Source of the DNA: Candidatus Zixiibacteriota bacterium | GTDB lineage: Bacteria; Zixibacteria; MSB-5A5; GN15; FEB-12 | Assembly (NCBI GenBank): GCA_030619345.1 | Contig: JAUXBO010000136.1 | Coordinates: 1-6,686 of the forward strand | DNA length: 6,686 nucleotides | Direction of reading: 5' to 3' | Shown here: piece after piece, positions 1 to 5,729 of the stretch | Numbering within the stretch: position 1 is the first letter of the stretch | How the letters are laid out: every line of letters starts with the position of its first letter | The notes under the pieces: model-generated | Database searches by the model: none | What the model was told of the DNA's origin: nothing | Seen by the model: the letters and a program-made list of their open reading frames with translations, nothing else | Program-made: the position numbers and the translations under genes

Positions 1-185
1 ATGACCGAAGGAGCCATAGCGATTTCTTCTGCGCTCATCGCCTTGACAACCCACGCCGTACCAACAATCAACAGAACCAGAACGATATTGGTTAGAGAAC
101 CGATACTGAAATTTCGCTGGTACTTGGATTTCAATTCATAGGCACCGTAGCGCGAGTACAGGGTGCTTTTAAAACGGGACGACAT
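1..185 (-). CDS. tonB: TonB-like energy transducer, N-terminal part (cut by window edge)
   Basis: 61 codons are present. The ATG at 183-185 overlaps the exbD stop by one base, and AAGGGG at 195-200 lies 9 bases upstream. The protein has a cytoplasmic segment (MSSRFKSTLYSRYGAYELKS), then 'KYQRNFSIGS' and one helix at about 28-50 (ends LLIVGTAWVVKAM). A 'YGAYELK..YQRN..IG' start just before the helix is what I associate with TonB proteins of Bacteroidota and relatives. Position directly after exbB-exbD-exbD supports the call. The periplasmic spacer and C-terminal domain are outside the window, so the class cannot be confirmed. Oddity: the helix contains no His, whereas E. coli TonB depends on H20; the polar residues here are S30, T32 and N33. 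Confidence 0.75.
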   Translation of the reverse strand, partial: MSSRFKSTLYSRYGAYELKSKYQRNFSIGSLTNIVLVLLIVGTAWVVKAMSAEEIAMAPSV

Positions 186-832
186 TATAGTTCACCCCTT
201 TCAAAGGCCTGCTGTATGGCAGCATCCATTATCTTACTATCACGATCTTCCCAATGGCCATTGGCGTAACGATAAGAGAATTTCTCATCTTTAGTCAGAT
301 CTTTGGCCTTTTTATTCAGTTTATCAGCCGTGTATTGATTCCAAGACCGCTCAAGCAGGTCTATTTCATCAAGGATATTGACCAAATCTGCGTAGGTTGC
401 CTCGGGATGGATCAGAAGAAGCGTACTCAATTTTGGATTCTCCTGATTCTGGATACGGAGCAACTCACGCAAAGAATCCGACCACAATCTATATCCAATC
501 GTATCGACCACATCAGGATCACCCGGCAGGAGTACCGGAAGATTATCCGGCGTAGGCGTTTTGAGATTCCACCAGTATCTGCTTTCGGAGTCGACTCTTA
601 ACGTGAACAGATTCGATTCCTTTACCGGAACTTCATCGGAGTCTGCCGGCGGGAGATTGATCTCCATAGCCTGGGGCATAGAAAATACGGTTGAGACCAT
701 ATAGAAAATCAGCAACAAGAATGCGATATCGACCATGGGGGTCATATCGATTTTTATCGAGATTCTTCTTTTGGGACGTCTTAGGCCTTTCTTTCCGCCT
801 TTTTGCGCCCGTTCTACTACATCACCACCCAT
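185..832 (-). CDS. exbD: ExbD/TolR family protein, second, enlarged copy
   Basis: 215 residues, about 60 longer than the first copy. The N-terminus is longer and very basic (residues 8-23: RAQKGGKKGLRRPKRR). The helix at about 32-50 holds 'DMTPMVDIAFLLLIFYM' with the proton-binding Asp at D35. The periplasmic part keeps the ExbD pattern 'STLLLIHPEATYADLVNILD' (136-155) but has an expanded segment after the helix (about 72-132, with YWWN and Pro-rich PTPDNLPVLLPGDPD) and a C-terminal extension of about 50 charged residues (165-215). AGGAG lies about 12 bases before the ATG; a 72-base gap separates it from the first exbD. Its TAA overlaps the next ATG by one base (TAATG), implying coupled translation with the TonB-like protein. 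Two different exbD genes beside one exbB is a known arrangement in Bacteroidota-type systems, where a mixed ExbD dimer is a natural expectation. Confidence 0.93.
   Translation of the reverse strand: MGGDVVERAQKGGKKGLRRPKRRISIKIDMTPMVDIAFLLLIFYMVSTVFSMPQAMEINLPPADSDEVPVKESNLFTLRVDSESRYWWNLKTPTPDNLPVLLPGDPDVVDTIGYRLWSDSLRELLRIQNQENPKLSTLLLIHPEATYADLVNILDEIDLLERSWNQYTADKLNKKAKDLTKDEKFSYRYANGHWEDRDSKIMDAAIQQAFERGEL
195..200 (-). promoter_or_regulatory. Ribosome binding site of the TonB-like gene, inside exbD
   Basis: AAGGGG on the minus strand, within the last codons of the second exbD, lies 9 bases before the TonB-like ATG. Together with the TAATG stop/start overlap it indicates coupled translation and fixes this start. 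Confidence 0.7.
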
Positions 833-904
833 ATACCAAGCAAGCTCCTATATTTCCATTGTTTATACACATATAGATCGCAAATCTTCCCATACGGGAT
901 GCAG

Positions 905-1372
905 TTATTCCGTCTCCTGATCAGTAATGATCAAGAATCGTTCCAAATTATTTTCCTGCATGGCCGTCATAACATCTTCCATCGTACCATAAGGTGCTCT
1001 TCGATCCGCCTTGATGACTACCAGCGCTCTGATATTCTTGGCCCGTGCCCTAAGAATTTCCGGAGCCACACTGTATTTGTCGACTGTTCGGACCACGCGA
1101 ACAGTGGTCTGGACTTCCTGGCCGTCGATTTCGATTGTCGCTATTTCCACCCAGTCAACATAGATCGAGTCATGCTGCGTCACTGTAATATTTATAATAT
1201 CTTTGGCCGGCAGTTCGATCATAGAATGTGACTGTGGAAGTTCCACGGCGCGAGCTTCCGGCGGCTTAAACGTAGTTGTCGCCATATAGAAAATCAGCAG
1301 CAGGAATGCGATATCCACCATTGGTGTCATATCGATTGTGATCGAAACCCGCCGTTTCTTCTTAATTGCCAT
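905..1372 (-). CDS. exbD: ExbD/TolR family protein, first copy
   Basis: 155 residues, close to the usual ExbD size (about 130-150). A short basic cytoplasmic N-terminus (MAIKKKRR) leads into the single helix, about 17-36, with the family motif 'DMTPMVDIAFLLLIFYM'. D20 corresponds to the protonated Asp of ExbD (D25 in E. coli). The periplasmic domain (37-155) ends with the typical 'ALVVIKAD...YGTMEDVMTAMQENN..RFLIIT' pattern (about 116-150). The start lies 3 bases after the exbB stop, with AGGG about 10 bases upstream inside exbB. Function: couples proton flow through ExbB to TonB. Its helix-coding segment (1282-1336) is 50/55 identical to that of the next exbD, while the rest of the two proteins differs strongly. 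Confidence 0.95.
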   Translation of the reverse strand: MAIKKKRRVSITIDMTPMVDIAFLLLIFYMATTTFKPPEARAVELPQSHSMIELPAKDIINITVTQHDSIYVDWVEIATIEIDGQEVQTTVRVVRTVDKYSVAPEILRARAKNIRALVVIKADRRAPYGTMEDVMTAMQENNLERFLIITDQETE

Positions 1373-1375
1373 AGC

Positions 1376-2131
1376 TTAGATACCCTGTTTTTCCTTAAGA
1401 ATCTGCAGAACTTCAAAGGTAGCTTCATCAGTTGTATAGTTGAAAGCATCTACCTTGTTAACGAAGAAGTTATAGAAGAAAATACCAAGGATACCGGAAA
1501 GCAGACCGCCAGCCGTGTTAACCAGCGCTTCAGAAATACCGGTCGCCAAGGCGGTAGCATCGATAACACCACCCTCGACATTACCGGTTGCGGCAAAAGC
1601 ACGAATCATGCCGATAGTAGTACCGAGCAGACCCACCATAGTGGCGATTGAGGCGATTGTCGAAAGGGCAATCAAGTTACGCTCAAGAAGTGGTCCTTCA
1701 AGGGCGTTGGCTTCTTCGATAGCCGTCTGGGTCAATTGAATTTTCTTCTCGCCGTCAGCTGTACTATCTTTTACTTCGCGATAGCGTTCAATGCCGGAGC
1801 GAAGAACGTTAGCGGTGGTGCCGCGCTGTTTGTCACAGGCTGCCAGGGCACCGTCTAAATCGTCGGCCTGGAGAAGGGTGATCAGTTTTTTGAAGAATAC
1901 TTGAACGGAACTCTTGCCTTTGGCCGCACCGTACAACGAGAGATAACGCTCGACAATAAAGACGATCAGCATCAAAAAGATCATCATCAGGAGAATTACC
2001 AAGTATCCTCCCTGATAGATAGAATGCACAATCGCGTTGGTCGAGTGCTGAAACACTCCAAAAAAGAGACCCGCCGCGATTGCAAACGCGACCAGAGCGT
2101 TGAGAGTTACAAAGATTGTTTGCTTAACCAC
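1376..2131 (-). CDS. exbB: MotA/TolQ/ExbB family proton channel protein
   Basis: 251 residues, GTG start with GGAGG 9 bases upstream. ExbB forms the inner-membrane oligomer around ExbD and uses the proton gradient to energise TonB. Family signatures: 'GLLGTTIGMIRAF' (167-179) and 'GISEALVNTAGGLLSGILG' (198-216), with helices at about 152-176 and 202-224. By alignment in my head, T171, E201 and T206 match E. coli ExbB T148, E176 and T181, the polar residues lining the pore side. The canonical first helix is about 43-65 (ending IVERYLSL), followed by the large cytoplasmic domain (66-150). A further hydrophobic segment at 7-27 precedes it, so the protein has four helices rather than the three of E. 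coli ExbB. Only 3 bases (GCT) separate its TAA from the next ATG, so it is translated with exbD. It could equally be named tolQ; the adjacent TonB-like gene and lack of tolB/pal favour ExbB. Confidence 0.95.
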   Translation of the reverse strand: MVKQTIFVTLNALVAFAIAAGLFFGVFQHSTNAIVHSIYQGGYLVILLMMIFLMLIVFIVERYLSLYGAAKGKSSVQVFFKKLITLLQADDLDGALAACDKQRGTTANVLRSGIERYREVKDSTADGEKKIQLTQTAIEEANALEGPLLERNLIALSTIASIATMVGLLGTTIGMIRAFAATGNVEGGVIDATALATGISEALVNTAGGLLSGILGIFFYNFFVNKVDAFNYTTDEATFEVLQILKEKQGI

Positions 2132-2140
2132 TTAAAAGAA

Positions 2141-2145
2141 CCTCC
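2141..2145 (-). promoter_or_regulatory. Ribosome binding site that fixes the GTG start of exbB
   Basis: GGAGG on the minus strand lies 9 bases upstream of the GTG at 2129-2131. It is the best Shine-Dalgarno match near the start of exbB and supports GTG as the initiator, giving a protein beginning M-V-K-Q-T-I-F. Confidence 0.8.
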
Positions 2146-2161
2146 ACAATATGTTAACTAC

Positions 2162-3184
2162 TTATATTTCAGAACCTTTGGCCGCTACCAGCACAAAACC
2201 ACAGAGGGACACGACGATCCCCCACGACAGTGTACCGAACAGCGCACCAGCACCGTATGAAGAACCCAGCGATGTATACATCGACTCGGCATCAAATCCA
2301 TATTCCGCCCCAAAAAATGAAAGAAACAATAGCAAGACAAACATCATAACCGGAATCCAGTTATACCTAACGATTTTTTTCAGCACCAACGCTTGAGAGT
2401 CGGCATCACCCTTGAGTCCCCACAATCCATACAGGGTGTATCCGGGTAATGCGATACACAGGATTAGATACAAGAACATGATTATCGCTGAAACAATTAG
2501 AATGAAACCTGAGGAAAAGACGGTTGAGCCAAATGAACCAAGCGCCGCCAACATGCCTATACCACTCATGTAACCATATTCTTTGTGAATGCTTTTTCTA
2601 CCGGTATAACCGTGAATGATCTGTTCGTTGGCTGTCGTCTGAATTACACCTTTGGTTTCTTCGGTCGTGGCAGTTTCATCCGCCGCACCGCTTGGGGGCA
2701 CCTCGGTTTCAGTCGCCGCAACCATCGCACTGGCCGAATCCTCAAGTGTCTCGACAGCTTCCGTTGCCGCAAGGTTAATGGCAGCGCTGTCGTTAATTAC
2801 TGCCAGAGAATCATCCAACTGAGCCAACAGCCCGAGTGAGTCTGTCGGACTGGCCGTAGCGGCCTCCACGACTGATTCTTCTACAATTTCATTATAGACC
2901 GCATACCAGGGTGCAAACATGGCCGCAAAGACCACTACCGAGGCAATAGTCAGCACAACTCTGTCAAGCAGAGAAACTCGTTCTTCGAGTAGTTTGCAGT
3001 CCTCGCGAATTATTTCGTGGCGGTCACGCCGCGCCTGGACCTTGTCAACCAACTTTTTCTTTTCTGCATCGGACTTAAACAGATCTTTCGGCTCGCCGGG
3101 GAATACTTCAAAACCTATATACGAGAACCGCTTTGATTCATCGACTCGATTTGAACTGTCTTCCTTTTTTCCTTTATCCGTCAT
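2162..3184 (-). CDS. Four-helix membrane protein with long low-complexity loop, hypothetical
   Basis: 340 residues; ATG preceded by GGAG at 5 bases spacing. Residues 1-75 are highly charged, with a possible coiled coil at about 40-72. Helix 1 is about 76-97 (ends MFAPWYAVY). A loop from 98 to about 205 follows, rich in Ala, Thr, Glu, Ser and Asp (e.g. ATETEVPPSGAADETATTEE), which reads as disordered and is probably periplasmic. Three more helices lie at about 226-255, 275-295 and 313-335, with a Gly/Ser-rich stretch (206-224) just before helix 2. Both ends would be cytoplasmic. I do not recognise a family. The helix / long outer loop / three helices layout, with an 'APWY'-type motif ending helix 1, resembles poorly characterised bacterial four-helix proteins. 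It sits between the TPR gene and exbB (30-base gap to exbB), so it is plausibly an accessory subunit of the motor, by context only. Confidence 0.75.
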   Translation of the reverse strand: MTDKGKKEDSSNRVDESKRFSYIGFEVFPGEPKDLFKSDAEKKKLVDKVQARRDRHEIIREDCKLLEERVSLLDRVVLTIASVVVFAAMFAPWYAVYNEIVEESVVEAATASPTDSLGLLAQLDDSLAVINDSAAINLAATEAVETLEDSASAMVAATETEVPPSGAADETATTEETKGVIQTTANEQIIHGYTGRKSIHKEYGYMSGIGMLAALGSFGSTVFSSGFILIVSAIIMFLYLILCIALPGYTLYGLWGLKGDADSQALVLKKIVRYNWIPVMMFVLLLFLSFFGAEYGFDAESMYTSLGSSYGAGALFGTLSWGIVVSLCGFVLVAAKGSEI

Positions 3185-3215
3185 TCATGCTCCGGGAACG
3201 TTATTGTTATCGTAT

Positions 3216-5156
3216 TTACTTGTCAAAAAACTCAAAGCGTGTATCATCCTGACCCTTCTTGGCCGGTTGGTTATTGGGATCACACTTAAGAACTTTTCCA
3301 TACCAATTAAAGGCCTGCTTGAATTCTTCGTTGGCGTCGACTTTGGCAGTTGCTTTGTCGGCGGCCTTGAGATGATAGCACTGGGCAATCCAGAGCATCA
3401 AGTCAGTATCCCCACAGTTACCGGAGGCAGTGCTCACACAACTCTGAGCTTCATGCAAATAGCGCAGTGCCTTGTCATAGTTCTTTTCACACCATTCACC
3501 ACCAAAATAAGCATAGCCGATAGCCTTCTTAGCGTCACAATTATCAGGATCAAGAGCCAGGAGACGCTCATAGGTTGCAACGCCCTGGGCGCAATTGGCC
3601 AATTGGCGGAAATAAGTGTCGGCAACCAATAGCAACACCTTGGTGTCGTTCGGATAGTATTCCAGATATTTAAGCATGTAATCAACGGCCAGTTGGAAGT
3701 AATCGATATTCGGATCGGTCCCCCCACCGGCACCCATATCTTCGTCTTCATCCATCATATCAAGGTCTTCATCAGCCGACGCATCATTGTTGGCGATATT
3801 GAGGGCGCAATAACCGGCGTTTTTGAAGATAGATGCTGAGCTGGAATCCAAACCCAATGCGACTCGTTTCTCATAGTATTCAATCGCCTGTGCAAAGCTC
3901 TTAGTACTATGATAACCAACGGCGACGTTTTGAAGGATTCTCTTTTGATCCGGGTTATCTTCCAGCGATTTCTTGTAGTGTTTTATGGCCGAGAAGAAAT
4001 CCTTGCCCGGTTTGCGATAATAATAGGAATCACCAAGTAAGCGATACAATTCAGAGTTGTCGATTCGACTCTTATAGTTTTCATCCTGTTCGTCAACCCA
4101 CTCAATATGTCTCAGAAGTTCGTTGGCAGCTTCCTCATATTGTTTTATTCCCCAGAGCGACTTGCCATAATAAAAGTGAATGTCTCTCGGTTCATACGGT
4201 ATGGTCAGAACATCTTTGAAATACTTAGCCGCATCCTCGAATCCGAATATATTGGCATAAGAAAGTGCGATTTCAAAATATGGACGAACGTTATTACTAT
4301 CCGGTTTGGCGTCTGATAGTTCCAGGTATTTCTTGTAAGAACCAATCGTTTCAATAAACCGCTGCTTACGTTCATCACGAGTACGAGTTGAAAGAGCCGC
4401 CTTGAAATAAATACCTCCGGCTCGGTTCCAAGCGGGCGCGTGGGTAGAGTCTTTGCCCAGTACAACTTTCAATTTCTCAATGGCACAGCCGTAGTCTTTC
4501 ATCTCCAGACAGGCTTCCGCCCAATGATAGTAAACTTCCAGACCGGCCGTATCGAGTTCCAGAGCCAGTTTGTATTCACTGATGGCCAGCGAAGGAATGC
4601 CCTGATAGAAGTTGGCATCTCCAAGATTGATATGATACTCAGCGTTCTGGTCGTCACCTACTATGGCCGAACGAAACATCCGGTCAGCTTCGCGATAATT
4701 CTCGCGCTTCATCTCGACCATGCCCATTCCGTTTTCAAACAAATGTTTGAGTTTCTTGGACTTCTTGACACCCTTCTTAAGGGTTTTTTCAGCAAGCTCC
4801 AATTCGCCCAGACTCAGGTAGGTCCGTCCCAGATAATAAACTGATTCCCAGTGCTTGCTTTTCTTATCGACCGCGGTCTCCAGTGACTGGCGTGCCTGAT
4901 CGAATTGGCCCTGATTATAATAGATAAGACCAAGCATGTAGTAATTGAAATAGTAACCCTTATCTATTTCAATCTCACCTTCGAGCAGTTCAACCGCTTT
5001 GGCAGAATCGCCCTCGTCCAGGGCCTGAGCGATTTCAGGCTTTAGATCGACAGCGCCAAGTGGCAGGCATAGAGATAATGCGATCAACAGAAAAATGACT
5101 AATTTCGAAGCAGTAACAATCAATTTAATACGTTTTCCCACAGCAGAATTCCTCAT
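3216..5156 (-). CDS. Secreted tetratricopeptide (TPR) repeat protein
   Basis: 646 residues, ATG start with only a weak ribosome site (GGA 5 bases upstream). Residues 1-18 are basic and 19-35 hydrophobic (LVIFLLIALSLCLPLGA), a signal peptide likely cut after A35. The Cys at 30 is not in a good lipobox (Leu at -1). The rest is an almost unbroken array of about 13 TPR-like units of 30-35 residues, e.g. 70-100 (NYYMLGLIYYNQGQFDQA), 104-133, 138-167, 172-203, 206-237, 326-354, 368-401, 406-434, 505-536, 539-572 and 585-625. TPRs bind proteins, so this is probably a periplasmic scaffold. Oddities: an acidic, Met/Gly-rich insert at about 458-483 (contains DLDMMDEDEDMGAGGG), and seven Cys after residue 520 (522, 540, 556, 573, 581, 593, 625). 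It lies 31 bases upstream of the 340-residue membrane protein and in line with exbB/exbD, so it may assist the energy transduction complex; the exact partner is not shown by sequence. Confidence 0.9.
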   Translation of the reverse strand: MRNSAVGKRIKLIVTASKLVIFLLIALSLCLPLGAVDLKPEIAQALDEGDSAKAVELLEGEIEIDKGYYFNYYMLGLIYYNQGQFDQARQSLETAVDKKSKHWESVYYLGRTYLSLGELELAEKTLKKGVKKSKKLKHLFENGMGMVEMKRENYREADRMFRSAIVGDDQNAEYHINLGDANFYQGIPSLAISEYKLALELDTAGLEVYYHWAEACLEMKDYGCAIEKLKVVLGKDSTHAPAWNRAGGIYFKAALSTRTRDERKQRFIETIGSYKKYLELSDAKPDSNNVRPYFEIALSYANIFGFEDAAKYFKDVLTIPYEPRDIHFYYGKSLWGIKQYEEAANELLRHIEWVDEQDENYKSRIDNSELYRLLGDSYYYRKPGKDFFSAIKHYKKSLEDNPDQKRILQNVAVGYHSTKSFAQAIEYYEKRVALGLDSSSASIFKNAGYCALNIANNDASADEDLDMMDEDEDMGAGGGTDPNIDYFQLAVDYMLKYLEYYPNDTKVLLLVADTYFRQLANCAQGVATYERLLALDPDNCDAKKAIGYAYFGGEWCEKNYDKALRYLHEAQSCVSTASGNCGDTDLMLWIAQCYHLKAADKATAKVDANEEFKQAFNWYGKVLKCDPNNQPAKKGQDDTRFEFFDK

Positions 5157-5188
5157 CTAAATCCACACAGGTTAGGAAAATTAACGCT

Positions 5189-5458
5189 TTACAACTTATT
5201 GTCAAGTGAATATTTACCGGTTTTATCAGGGTCCAGAACCTCTCTTATGCGATCGACCAATTGGGCTATCTCAACCCTGAATCCGATCAATAAAGCCGTA
5301 ATGGCGAGTATCCCGAAAAACATCCGAAACCAATTTGAGAGCACCGCCGAGAATGACAACTGGATATATATCGCAGCCATTGTCAGAAGCACAATCGTAG
5401 CGCGATCGAGTATACGCGTCCACTTTTGAAGTCTGGCTATCTTTTGATCGTTATACAC
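5189..5458 (-). CDS. Small two-helix membrane protein, hypothetical
   Basis: 89 residues from a GTG start supported by GGAGGG 5 bases upstream. Two hydrophobic helices are visible, about residues 19-40 and 44-62, joined by a very short loop with Trp and Arg (NWFR). The N-terminus (K6, R9, K12, R15) and the region after helix 2 (R61, R70, R72) are basic, which suggests both ends face the cytoplasm. The tail (DPDKTGKYSLDNKL) is polar. I recognise no family. It ends 32 bases before the TPR gene and is probably the first gene of the operon leading to exbB-exbD-tonB, so a role in or beside that complex is possible, by location only. The frame is clearly coding-like: ordered hydrophobic segments, good ribosome site and tight spacing. 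Confidence 0.65.
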   Translation of the reverse strand: MYNDQKIARLQKWTRILDRATIVLLTMAAIYIQLSFSAVLSNWFRMFFGILAITALLIGFRVEIAQLVDRIREVLDPDKTGKYSLDNKL

Positions 5459-5729
5459 GCAAGCCCTCCGATTCTTCCAGCCTATACACAGTTGTTATTC
5501 AAGACAATATGGTTCAATAATCGTGCCGGACTATCAGGGTAATAGAAGCCATTAATCTTTTCTTGTTAATACTCAACGACTTACAGGGAGGGGGAAGCTC
5601 TCGCCCGATGGATGACTTGTCAATTGTGCGCAACTTTTGCGATTGGGAGAAAAACTGGGCCATGTACCACACACGCACAATACGTTGCCCTGCAATCAGT
5701 TCGGGGATATCGGGACGAGATGGGCCTGA
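5459..5729 (-). other. 271-base intergenic region without a convincing gene
   Basis: This is the longest non-coding stretch. It probably holds the promoter of the downstream operon, but I find no strong promoter. The best -10-like string is TATAGG at 5481-5486, with TTGTCT at 5502-5507 upstream at a short 15-base spacing. A consensus TTGACA at 5618-5623 region (minus strand) lacks a good -10. The minus frame that continues the upstream gene stays open from 5729 to a TGA at 5514-5516. Within it a GTG at 5678 with AGGG 9 bases ahead could start a 54-residue peptide, but nothing in it is recognisable. I see no clear Rho-independent terminator after the TAA at 5730. Confidence 0.45.
5464..5469 (-). 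promoter_or_regulatory. Ribosome binding site that fixes the GTG start of the 89-residue protein
   Basis: GGAGGG on the minus strand lies 5 bases upstream of a GTG at 5456-5458. There is no in-frame ATG nearby, so this Shine-Dalgarno match is what supports the GTG start. Confidence 0.7.

Noticed and set aside
803..1231. Open frame of 142 codons on the plus strand.
   Set aside because: Antisense to the first exbD, which has unmistakable family motifs; it is a shadow frame.
2919..3632. Long open frame of 237 codons on the plus strand.
   Set aside because: It runs antisense across the 340-residue membrane protein and the TPR gene, both of which have clear domains and ribosome sites; its translation has no recognisable pattern.
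5057..5156. Lipoprotein signal in the TPR protein (Cys at residue 30).
   Set aside because: The preceding residues L-S-L give Leu at -1, outside the usual Gly/Ala/Ser; an ordinary signal peptide cut after A35 fits better.
5481..5507. Possible promoter TTGTCT / TATAGG upstream of the 89-residue gene.
   Set aside because: The spacing is 15 bases and both boxes are imperfect; FCB-type promoters also differ from the E. coli consensus, so it is only mentioned in the intergenic entry.
5623..5681. 8-base inverted repeat (ATTGTGCG at 5623-5630, CGCACAAT at 5674-5681) with a 43-base spacer, plus a small hairpin CGCAA-CTT-TTGCG at 5629-5641.
   Set aside because: In 271 bases an 8-base match of this kind is expected about once in two by chance, and there is no T-run or flanking motif to make it a terminator, operator or riboswitch.
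5701..5720. GATATC-centred symmetric sequence after the triple TonB-C gene.
   Set aside because: The flanking GGG/GGG arms do not pair, so only the 6-base palindrome remains and no hairpin forms.
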